Assembly: GCA_009693235.1 (NCBI GenBank)
Contig: SHXR01000046.1
Location: forward strand, 1-35,288
Direction: 5' to 3'
Source: Betaproteobacteria bacterium
GTDB lineage: Bacteria > Pseudomonadota > Gammaproteobacteria > Burkholderiales > SG8-39
Length of the DNA: 35,288 bases
Numbering within the stretch: position 1 is the stretch's first letter; every line of letters starts with the position of its first letter. Shown in pieces: positions 17,728 through 24,820 of the stretch. The translations under genes were made by a program, and so were the position numbers. The notes below the pieces were generated by a model, which did not search any database, was not told the DNA's origin, and was given only the letters and a program-made list of their open reading frames with translations.

Positions 17728-18570
17728 ATGCGCATTATCGATCTGCACTGCTATCCGGGCACCGAGGAATGGATCAACTGCCAGGGCCCCTATGTGGATG
17801 CGTTGGCGAAATACTGGAACCGGCAATGGGGCGGCAAGACCGAAGAAAACGTCCTGAAGGATTTTTCTGATGCCGGCGCGGAAGCGTGTCTGGTAGCCCT
17901 TGATTTGGAAACGACCATCGCAACACCGCCTGTCACCAACGAATACGTACATGCGATGTGGAAGCGGCACCCCAAACGCATCATTCAATGCTGGGGTGCG
18001 GTCGAACCCGCCAAAGGCGAGATCGCGATTCGGCAGGCGCGCAAAGCCATCAAGGAGCTTGGCTTCCTGGGCTTTCACTTCCATCCGATTATGCAGCACT
18101 TTGAAGTAAGCGATCCACGATATTACCCGCTCTTCGAAGAAATCAGCGCGATGGGCGCGGCGGTGATGATCGATGTCGGCACCACCGGCATGGGCGCCGG
18201 TCTTCCCGGTGGGATGGGCGCGATCATTCGGCATGCACATCCGGCATCGATCGACCGGCTGGCGGCGGATTTTCCGAAACTCAAAATCATCATGGCGCAT
18301 CCGGGCTGGCCGTGGGTTGATGAGACCACCGCAGTGGCGTTGCACAAGGGCAATGTCTACTGGGAAATGTCAGGCTGGGCGCCGAAGTACTTCCCCGGCA
18401 ATCTGAAGATCGATATGCGCGCACGGCTGCAAGACAAAATCATGTTCGGCAGCGATTATCCAAGCATGCCGTACGAGCGGATCCTGCGCGAATGGGGTGA
18501 GCTTGGGTACAAAGACGAGGTAATGGAAAAAATATTCCATAAGAACGCGGAGCGGGTGTTGGGGCTGTAA
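17728..18570 (+). CDS. Amidohydrolase-2-family protein with altered metal motif
   Basis: This 280-residue TIM-barrel protein belongs to the Amidohydrolase_2 group, which includes ACMS decarboxylase, LigW-type decarboxylases and some beta-ketoacyl-CoA hydrolases. Motifs are DLHCYPG at the N-terminus, GFLGFHFHP near residue 119, MIDVGTTGMGAG, MAHPGWPWVDE with His191, and FGSDYPSMPYER with Asp243. Where most members have HxH at the first strand, this protein has His7-x-Tyr9. The strand that normally gives the next His has Asp149, so the metal site is unusual or absent. The gene ends the plus-strand run that starts at 12189 and lies 30 bases after the ligase. It may hydrolyse or decarboxylate an intermediate made by the ligase and SDR. 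Confidence 0.87.
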   Translation: MRIIDLHCYPGTEEWINCQGPYVDALAKYWNRQWGGKTEENVLKDFSDAGAEACLVALDLETTIATPPVTNEYVHAMWKRHPKRIIQCWGAVEPAKGEIAIRQARKAIKELGFLGFHFHPIMQHFEVSDPRYYPLFEEISAMGAAVMIDVGTTGMGAGLPGGMGAIIRHAHPASIDRLAADFPKLKIIMAHPGWPWVDETTAVALHKGNVYWEMSGWAPKYFPGNLKIDMRARLQDKIMFGSDYPSMPYERILREWGELGYKDEVMEKIFHKNAERVLGL

Positions 18571-18581
18571 AGGGCATTCCA

Positions 18582-18606
18582 CCGGTAATTCCGACCATTA
18601 CTCCGG
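18582..18606. terminator. Weak imperfect hairpin between convergent genes
   Basis: CCGGTAAT at 18582-18589 can pair with ATTA-CT-CCGG at 18597-18606, giving two 4-bp blocks and a 2-base bulge. It spans the stop codon of the Bug pseudogene and lies just after the amidohydrolase gene. There is no T-tract, and a termination role is only suggested by position. Confidence 0.3.
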
Positions 18607-19577
18607 CTTCAACCTCATCGTTTTCACCACGTCGCGAAAACGCTCGTTATCCCTGCGGATTCGTTCGCGAAATTGCACCGAGATTTCCTTCAAGACCTCC
18701 ATCCCACCCTCTGACAATCGCTTTTGCACGTCTGCATCATCTTGCCATGCGTGAATCTGCCGGGTAAGCGTGCTCACAACACCATCTGGCGTTCCCTTCG
18801 GCGCGACCACGCCAAACCATGTGGTGAACTCGAAGCCCGGCAATCCCGCCTCTTCCGCGGTGGGGATACCGGGCGCACTTTGCAATCGCCTGGCTTGCGC
18901 GACCGCCAACGCTCGAAGTTTCCCGGCGACAATATGCCGACGCACCGCGCCGAAACCAACAAACACCACATGCACCCGCCCGCCCACTAAGTCGGTGACG
19001 GCCGGCCCCGCCCCGCGATACTGCACATGGGTCAATTGCACACCGGCCCGCTGCGCGAATAGTTCCCCGCAAAATGCGGCACGGTGGCGATGCCCGCCGA
19101 TCCGTGATTGATCTTGCCCTGCTCGCGCTTTGCCAAAGCGATGCATTCCCCCAGATTCTTCACCGGCGTATTCGCATTCACCACCACCAGGACGGGCGAA
19201 GACGTCAATGGTGCGACCGGAACGAGGTCGGTCAACGCGTCAAACCCCAGATCCTTGAAGATGTAAGGATTGATCGCGACGTTGCCAAGCTGGATTAATC
19301 CAATCGTGTAACCGTCGGGCGCTGCCTTAGCGATGGCTTCAACACCGAGATTCCCACCTCCGCCGGAGCGATTCTCCACCAGCATCCGCTGTCCGAGCGC
19401 TCGATCAAGATGGTCGGCCACCAAGCGGGCGGGCACGTCCATCAATCCGCCCGGCGCAGTGAGGACGATAATGCGCACCGGCTTGGATGGATAGTCCTGC
19501 GCAGCAGCGCTGCCGGCAACACATGCGAGGACAACGGCCGCAATCCGTCCTAGCCAAGCAGTCTCGGAACGATCCAT
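18598..19577 (-). pseudogene. Bug-family periplasmic solute receptor, frameshifted
   Basis: This is a tripartite tricarboxylate transporter (TctC/Bug) receptor gene broken by a frameshift. The 5-prime part encodes a signal peptide (AVVLACVAGSAAAQ) and the mature start DYPSKPVRIIVLTAPGG. It continues through GKINHGSAGIATVPHFAG, then shifts frame. The other frame continues with ELFAQRAGVQLTHVQYRG to the normal family C-terminus. Adding one G to the four-G run (CCCC on plus, 19065-19068) restores a continuous protein of about 326 residues, the family norm. The ATG at 19577 fits the signal peptide. It is the last gene behind the glutaredoxin-DinB and BVMO genes. A real inactivating mutation and a homopolymer sequencing error are both possible. 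Confidence 0.85.
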
Positions 19578-19622
19578 CGCTTTCCCCACCGAAGGATGTA
19601 GCCTCAATCTTTTCAACCGCTC

Positions 19623-21242
19623 CTAGGCCACAGAGAAGCCCTCATACCCCTTCGCGACCACCTCATCGCACTTACGGACATAAAGCGGAAAACCGCCGAT
19701 GTACGGCATGAAGACGCACGGCTTGCCGGGCACATTCGCCCCCACATACCACGAACTACAGGTCGAACGCAGGTTGGGTGCGGCCACTTCATTGACATGC
19801 GACACCCACTTGTCTTCCGCGTCCAGCGTCGGCTCGATGCGGGCGAGGCCGCGCTTACGCATGTACGCCACGCAATCGGCCACCCAATTGACATGTTGTT
19901 CGACTGCGAGAATCATCATCGCCAGGACCGATGGACTGCCCGGTCCGGTAATGGTGAACAGATTCGGAAACCCCGCCGTCATGAGACCCAGCATGGTTCG
20001 CGGTCCGGCACGCCATTTCTCATTGAGGCTCAACCCATCCTTGCCGCGAATGTCGATGCGAAGCAGCGTGCCGGTCATCGCATCGAATCCGGTGGCAAGG
20101 ATCAATGCATCGACCACGGTTTCATTGCCCCCGACCTTCACCCCCGCTGGCGTAATCGCTTCGATCGGTTCGCCGCTGATGTCGATGAGGGTCACATTCG
20201 GCCGATTGAACGTTTCGTAGTAGCCGGAATCGACGCACAGCCGCTTGCAGCCGAGGATCGTCTTCGGGGCCAACCGATCGGCAACGGCTCGATCATGGAC
20301 CAGCTCGTGGATCTTGCCGCGCACGAACTCCGCTGCCGTCGCGTTGGCCTCGTGATTGAACAGCAAATCGCCAAACGACCCCATGAACGGCAAGCCACCG
20401 GCCGTCCATCGCTTCTCGTATTCGCGCTGCCGCTCCTCGGGCGTGGCTTCGAGTGCGGAATTGGGGTTGAACTCAAACGCGAAGCCTGCGGGCATCTCCA
20501 AGGCACGCTTGCGCAGGCCTGCGTAATCGGCCTTGATGGCCTTCTTCACCTCCGGCGCAAGCGGCGCATTGCGTGCCGGCACCGCATAGTTGGGCGTTCG
20601 CTGATACACGTACAAATGCTTCGCCTGTTGGGCGATGATCGGAATCGACTGCACGGCGGACGATCCGGTGCCGATGATGGCCACACGCTGGCCGGTGAAG
20701 TCCACGGGTTCATGCGGCCATTGCCCGGTGTGATAGACGGATCCCTTGAATGAATCGAGACCGTTGATATTCGGCACGTTGGTGGCGGACAAGCAGCCGG
20801 TCGCCATCAGGCAAAACTTTGCCGATACCTGGTCCCCTTTATCGGTCCGGACTTGCCACCGATTGGACTGCTCATCGAAATGCGCTGCGGTGACGCGGGT
20901 ATCGAACTGGATGTCGCGGCGCAGATCAAAACGGTCCACCACATGGTTGGCGTAGCGCAGGATTTCCGGCTGGGTCGCGTATTTTTCGGTCCAGTCCCAT
21001 TCCTGTTCCAGCTCCGGCGAAAACTGATACGAGTACTGCATGCTCTCGACGTCGCATCGGGCGCCGGGATAGCGATTCCAATACCACGTTCCCCCAACAC
21101 CACTCCCTGCTTCGAATACACGCACCTTGAGGCCAATCTGGCGCAAACGGTACAGCGCGTAGATGCCGCCAAAGCCTGCACCCACGACGACGACATCCAG
21201 CGCAGTTTCTGTCGTCTGCGCCAACGGAACTCCTTTGCTCAT
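19623..21242 (-). CDS. Flavin-containing monooxygenase, Baeyer-Villiger type
   Basis: This is a class B flavoprotein monooxygenase of 539 residues. It has the FAD-binding GAGFGG (residues 21-26), the Baeyer-Villiger fingerprint FxGxxxHTxxWP as FKGSVYHTGQWP (165-176), and a second Rossmann motif GTGSSA (191-196) for NADPH. Such enzymes insert oxygen next to a ketone, giving esters or lactones, typically as soluble FAD/NADPH proteins; the substrate is unknown. The ATG at 21242 directly abuts the stop of the upstream gene. An AAAGGAG inside the first codons stands 5 bases before a TTG at 21224, so the real start may be that TTG (533 residues). It is co-directional with the glutaredoxin-DinB gene and the Bug pseudogene. 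Confidence 0.93.
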   Translation of the reverse strand: MSKGVPLAQTTETALDVVVVGAGFGGIYALYRLRQIGLKVRVFEAGSGVGGTWYWNRYPGARCDVESMQYSYQFSPELEQEWDWTEKYATQPEILRYANHVVDRFDLRRDIQFDTRVTAAHFDEQSNRWQVRTDKGDQVSAKFCLMATGCLSATNVPNINGLDSFKGSVYHTGQWPHEPVDFTGQRVAIIGTGSSAVQSIPIIAQQAKHLYVYQRTPNYAVPARNAPLAPEVKKAIKADYAGLRKRALEMPAGFAFEFNPNSALEATPEERQREYEKRWTAGGLPFMGSFGDLLFNHEANATAAEFVRGKIHELVHDRAVADRLAPKTILGCKRLCVDSGYYETFNRPNVTLIDISGEPIEAITPAGVKVGGNETVVDALILATGFDAMTGTLLRIDIRGKDGLSLNEKWRAGPRTMLGLMTAGFPNLFTITGPGSPSVLAMMILAVEQHVNWVADCVAYMRKRGLARIEPTLDAEDKWVSHVNEVAAPNLRSTCSSWYVGANVPGKPCVFMPYIGGFPLYVRKCDEVVAKGYEGFSVA

Positions 21243-22007
21243 CTACGTTTCATCCCAGATTTTTTCAGTTAACGGCAAGCCACGAATTTCCTGCGCGCCC
21301 AACGGGCGGTCTGGCCGTATGCCCACTTGTTCCAGCAGCGCCGCCAGTTGCCGCACATGCTGCGCGCTATGCCAAACCGTGCGTTCCAGCATCTCATGGC
21401 GGGTCGTCTCGCCAAAATAAGTCGGCACCATGCCGGAAAAGTCTTCACTGCGTGCCCGCGCCCACCAAGCGTTAAAACGCCTTTGCACGGCATCACCAAA
21501 CTCGGCAATCTCCGCACTCGTCAACATCGTCGCCGGCGGTTCGGCCACCATCACTTCATATTCCAAGCGCGTACCGCGCTCTTCCATCTCGAGAAAGGCG
21601 GTCGGAATCTGGAAAATGTGATGCATCAGCACCCGCCATGAACGGGGTCGATGCGGCAGTTGATTGACCAATGCCGTCTGCGGCATTTGCCGTACCAGGC
21701 GTGCAGCGGTGGAAAGCACCACGCCGGCGCGATCTGCCAATGCGGCGGGCAGGAGTTCCGGGCCGGTCAGTTCATTAAGCCCGAGAAACTCGACCACGTC
21801 TTTGATCACCTGGGCGTAGACGAACTTGCCGCCACGCGCCACCACCGGGACCGAGCGGGCACCCATCGCGCGCATAGCGGCAAGCCCCTCCTGGTCTTCG
21901 AGGACATTCACTGACTGGTACTCGATCCCACGGACCAAGAGATACTCCTTAACCCGAAGGCAGCTGGTTCAATGCGGCTGCCAGAACACCTGAATCGATG
22001 CGTCCAT
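21243..22007 (-). CDS. Putative selenoprotein: UxxC glutaredoxin domain fused to DinB domain
   Basis: The gene starts at an ATG (22005-22007) with AAGGAG 7 bases upstream and runs 254 codons with one in-frame TGA at codon 13 (21969-21971). The start reads MDASIQVFWQPH-U-TSC. Residues 1-77 form a glutaredoxin-like fold with the redox motif (UTSC instead of CxxC) after the first strand and the cis-Pro motif SVP at 52-54. Residues from about 85 form a DinB four-helix domain with His129/His130 and the WHSAQH pair (His213, His217) as likely metal ligands. Reading TGA as selenocysteine explains why coding continues on both sides; ordinary gene calling would start at TTG 21938 and lose the active site. 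It heads a unit with the BVMO gene and is divergent from the LLM gene. A nonsense mutation is the alternative. Confidence 0.78.
21921..21964 (-). promoter_or_regulatory. Candidate bacterial SECIS hairpin(s) downstream of the in-frame UGA
   Basis: Two hairpins can form in the mRNA just 3-prime of the UGA. The proximal one (21964 down to 21944) has a 7-bp stem with one bulged G and a 6-base loop CGGGUU. Its GGU resembles the apical loop of the fdhF SECIS, but it is a few bases closer to the UGA. The distal one (21939 to 21921) is an 8-bp stem (CUUGGUCC/GGAUCGAG, with two wobble pairs) and a GUG loop starting 38 bases after the UGA. Either could recruit SelB. No folding was computed. Confidence 0.45.
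21969..21971 (-). other. In-frame TGA codon at the glutaredoxin active site (putative Sec13)
   Basis: This codon is TGA on the minus strand, flanked by CAT (His12) and ACC AGC TGC (Thr-Ser-Cys16). It occupies the position of the nucleophilic Cys of the CxxC motif, one base away from TGC or TGT. Coding character and family similarity continue on both sides in the same frame. Confidence 0.75.
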
Positions 22008-22054
22008 GTCTCGCTCCTTGGATGGAAGCAGAAGAATAGCCGATAATTCGCCGC

Positions 22055-23146
22055 ATGCAGCTCGCCTACTTCACCCAGCCGGTCCACCCGATTCATCGCG
22101 ACTACCGCACGGTGCTGCGCGAGAACATGGATGCCATCATCCTCGCCGATCGCCTTGGCTATGAGGAAGCGCTCGTCGGCGAGCATTTCACCGATCTGGC
22201 CGAACCGATTACCTCGGCATTGATGTTTCTGGCACGGCTCATTCCGGAGATCAAGACGATCAAGCTGGGTCCTGGCATCGTCAATCTGCCGGTGTACCAC
22301 CCGGTCATGCTGGCCGGTCACGTCGCCATGATCGATCACCTCATGGACGGCCGCTTCGTGTGGGGCATCGGACCTGGTGGCCCGCCTTCCGACATCGAAG
22401 TATTCGGCAATGCCAAGCTCGATCGCAATCGCAAGATGATCGAGGTGTTCGATCAGATTATGAAGATCTGGTGGGGTGAGGCGCCGTACGACGTAACGGG
22501 CGAGTTCTTTGCGTTTTCCACGCGCAATACGCATTTCCCCGAAATCGGCCAGGGCATCGCGCCGAAACCGTTGCAACGGCCGCATCCACCGGTGCGCGTC
22601 ACCGCTCTGACGCCCCACTCGCATGGCATTACGCTTGCTGCCGAGCGAGGCTGGCAACCGATCTCATGCCAATATGTGCAGGACCATTGGATCGCGACCC
22701 ATCTGCTGAAGTATCTCGAAGGTCTGCGCAATATCAAGATGCCCGCGGACCCAAGCGGCTGGCGCGTCGCGAAATGCATCTTTGTCGCCGATGACGATGC
22801 CACCGCACGCCGCTACGCCCGGAGCGTCGCCGGCCCATACGGTTTCTATTTTTCCAATCTGATGAAAAAGCTCGGCCGCGGCGGCCGGCTTGGTCTCTTC
22901 GGTACTTACCCCAATCAACCGGAAGCCGAAATCACGGTCGAACAGTCGCTCGAAACGCAAGTGATCGCCGGTTCCGTCAATAGTGTCGTCGATCAGATTC
23001 TCGCGCTACGAACCCGGGTGGGCCCCTTTGGCACGCTTTACTACACCGGCATCGACTGGGCCGATCGTGCGCTTGGCGAGCGCTCGATGGTGCTGATGGC
23101 CGAACAAGTGCTGCCCCGGGTCAATGCCGCATTGCAGGCAGCCTGA
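22055..23146 (+). CDS. LLM-class flavin-dependent monooxygenase (paralogue of 9684-10790)
   Basis: This is a luciferase-like flavin oxidoreductase of 363 residues. Its start MQLAYFTQPVHPIHRDYRT closely matches the gene at 10790. Shared stretches are AIILADRLGYEEALVGEHFTD, IKLGPGIVNLPVYHPV and MIDHLMDGRFVWGIGPGG (each abbreviated), and the end YYTGIDWADRALGERSMVLMA. It is predicted to bind FMN in a TIM barrel and oxidise an unknown organic substrate with O2. The start has no clear Shine-Dalgarno sequence. A GATAAT sits 9 bases before the ATG, so the mRNA may have almost no leader. It is divergent from the UGA-containing gene across only 47 bases. The aldo/keto reductase follows. Confidence 0.9.
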   Translation: MQLAYFTQPVHPIHRDYRTVLRENMDAIILADRLGYEEALVGEHFTDLAEPITSALMFLARLIPEIKTIKLGPGIVNLPVYHPVMLAGHVAMIDHLMDGRFVWGIGPGGPPSDIEVFGNAKLDRNRKMIEVFDQIMKIWWGEAPYDVTGEFFAFSTRNTHFPEIGQGIAPKPLQRPHPPVRVTALTPHSHGITLAAERGWQPISCQYVQDHWIATHLLKYLEGLRNIKMPADPSGWRVAKCIFVADDDATARRYARSVAGPYGFYFSNLMKKLGRGGRLGLFGTYPNQPEAEITVEQSLETQVIAGSVNSVVDQILALRTRVGPFGTLYYTGIDWADRALGERSMVLMAEQVLPRVNAALQAA

Positions 23147-23229
23147 CCTGACCCATCGGAATTCTTCGCCGGGCGATATCATGGCGCTCTTGATTGCAGG
23201 TAGCGCCGTATTCTTCACTGGGGAACATC

Positions 23230-24207
23230 ATGAAAACACGCACCTTGGGCGGCCAAATCACCGTCAATGAAGTGGGCTATGGCTGTATGGGGCTGTCGGG
23301 CATCTACGGTGCTTCCGATGATGCCCAGTCGATTGCTCTGGTGCGCCGGATCGTTGATCTGGGTGTGAACTTCTTCGATTCGGCCGACGCCTACGGCAAC
23401 GGACACAATGAAGAACTCCTCGGCAAAGCCTTGAAAGGCATTCGCGACAAGATCGTGCTCGCGACCAAATTCGGCCAGCAGAGGAAGCCCGAGGGCACGA
23501 TCATCTGCGGCACGCCCGAGTATGCGCAGTCCGCTTGCGAAGCCTCCCTCAAGCGTTTAGGCATCGAGACGATCGATCTTTATTTTCAACATCGCGTCGA
23601 CAAGAACGTGCCAATCGAGGACACCATCGGCGCGATGGCGAAGCTCGTCAAGCAGGGTAAGGTGCGGCACCTTGGCTTGTCCGAAGTGTCGGTGGCGAAT
23701 TTGCGGCGTGCTGCCAAGGTGCATCCGATCGTTGCAGTGCAATCGGAGTTGTCGCTATGGAGCCGGCAAGACGAACTGGACGTGCTGCCGGTCTGCCGCG
23801 AGCTTGGCATCGGCTACACCGCGTACGCCCCGCTTGGCCGCGGCTTCCTGACTGGCACCGTGTCAGGCCGCGAGGCGCTCGATGCAAAAGACACGCGCCA
23901 AAGCCATCCGCGTTTTGCCCCCGAAAACATCGGCGAGAATTTGAAGCTGGCGGCCAAATTGAAAACGCTCGCCGCCTCGAAAGGTTGCACCCAGGCACAG
24001 CTCGCCCTGGCGTGGATACTCGCAAAGGGCAAAGACATCGTCCCGATCCCTGGCACCAAGAGCGAGTCGCGCGTGGTGGAAAACATGCAAGCCGCCGACA
24101 TCGTGCTGTCCGCTGCAGAGATCAAAGCATTGGAAGAAATCGCGCCGATCGGCGTCACCAAAGGTGATCGTTACCCCGCCGCAAACATGAAGGCGATCGA
24201 TCGGTAA
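23230..24207 (+). CDS. Aldo/keto reductase
   Basis: This is an NADPH-dependent aldo/keto reductase of 325 residues. The ATG at 23230 begins MKTRTLGGQITVNEVGYGCMG, the normal start of the family, and 12 further codons upstream are not conserved. Catalytic residues are visible: Asp and Tyr in FFDSADAYGNGHNEE, Lys in VLATKFG and His in DLYFQHRVD. The C-terminal cofactor site is IPGTKSESRVVENMQA. It resembles the AKR13 group, which reduces aldehydes and ketones. It lies 83 bases after the LLM monooxygenase on the same strand and may act on its carbonyl product, an inference from position only. Confidence 0.94.
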   Translation: MKTRTLGGQITVNEVGYGCMGLSGIYGASDDAQSIALVRRIVDLGVNFFDSADAYGNGHNEELLGKALKGIRDKIVLATKFGQQRKPEGTIICGTPEYAQSACEASLKRLGIETIDLYFQHRVDKNVPIEDTIGAMAKLVKQGKVRHLGLSEVSVANLRRAAKVHPIVAVQSELSLWSRQDELDVLPVCRELGIGYTAYAPLGRGFLTGTVSGREALDAKDTRQSHPRFAPENIGENLKLAAKLKTLAASKGCTQAQLALAWILAKGKDIVPIPGTKSESRVVENMQAADIVLSAAEIKALEEIAPIGVTKGDRYPAANMKAIDR

Positions 24208-24240
24208 GAGGGCGTCGGTCGATGCTCCCTCACAGCACGG

Positions 24241-24246
24241 TACAAT
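24241..24246 (+). promoter_or_regulatory. Candidate -10 element (TACAAT) upstream of the AA_synth gene
   Basis: TACAAT stands 28 bases before the ATG at 24275. The best upstream match at 16-base spacing is TCGATG, a poor -35. A transcript from here would have a short leader containing the GAGGA ribosome site. Confidence 0.3.
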
Positions 24247-24274
24247 GGCGCATCGCCCACGCGAGGACATAACG

Positions 24275-24820
24275 ATGCAAATCCGCAAGACCATCCTCAC
24301 GCGTGAAACGGTGCATGCCGAGGCCGGGCGCAGCGCGGCCCGGCCGATCCATCGTGCTGCCGCCCTGGTCGTCATCGACAATCCTTTGACGGGGCGATTC
24401 GTCGATGACCTGTCCCCGCTCTTTGACGTGGGAGCAGAGCTTGGCGAGCGGTTGATGCCCGATCTTGTCAAACTGCTTGGCCACCCGGTCGTGTCCTACG
24501 GTAAGGCCGCGATCGTCGGGGTGTCGGGCGATCTCGAACACTCGGCCGCCATTTTGCATCCGAAACTCGGTAAGCCGATGCGTGGCGCCATCGGCGGCGG
24601 GCAGTCGTTGATTCCCTCCAATGCCAAGGTCGCAGCGGCCGGTGCAGCGATCGACGTGCCGCTCGGGCATAAAGATAATCCCTGGTCATTCGACGAAATT
24701 GACACCTGGACGCTTGCTATCGCCGATGCCCCGCGCCCGCACGAGATTGTTGTGATCATCGCGATCAGCGACGGCGGACGACCCAACGCACGCGTTGACA
24801 AGACCCGCGCAGTGACATGA
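24275..24820 (+). CDS. AA_synth-family protein (amino-acid-synthesis domain)
   Basis: This 181-residue protein resembles the AA_synth domain family (PF06684), small proteins of Bordetella and relatives with no firmly known reaction. The start at 24275 follows GAGGACATAACG and begins MQIRKTILTRETVHAEAGR. Conserved-looking parts are GKAAIVGVSGDLEHSAAILH, LGKPMRGAIGGGQSLIPS and IDVPLGHKDNPWSFDEIDT (each abbreviated). The C-terminus has VVIIAISDGGRPNARV. There is no signal peptide or membrane segment. Its stop overlaps the GST-like gene start in ATGA, so the two are translated together. A family function in amino acid synthesis is only a label. Confidence 0.75.
   Translation: MQIRKTILTRETVHAEAGRSAARPIHRAAALVVIDNPLTGRFVDDLSPLFDVGAELGERLMPDLVKLLGHPVVSYGKAAIVGVSGDLEHSAAILHPKLGKPMRGAIGGGQSLIPSNAKVAAAGAAIDVPLGHKDNPWSFDEIDTWTLAIADAPRPHEIVVIIAISDGGRPNARVDKTRAVT

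Noticed and set aside
21243..21938. DinB protein starting at TTG 21938, without the UGA
   Set aside because: It would cut off the first strand and active site of the glutaredoxin fold. The TTG lacks a well-placed ribosome site, while the ATG at 22007 has a strong AAGGAG and the frame between them matches the family.
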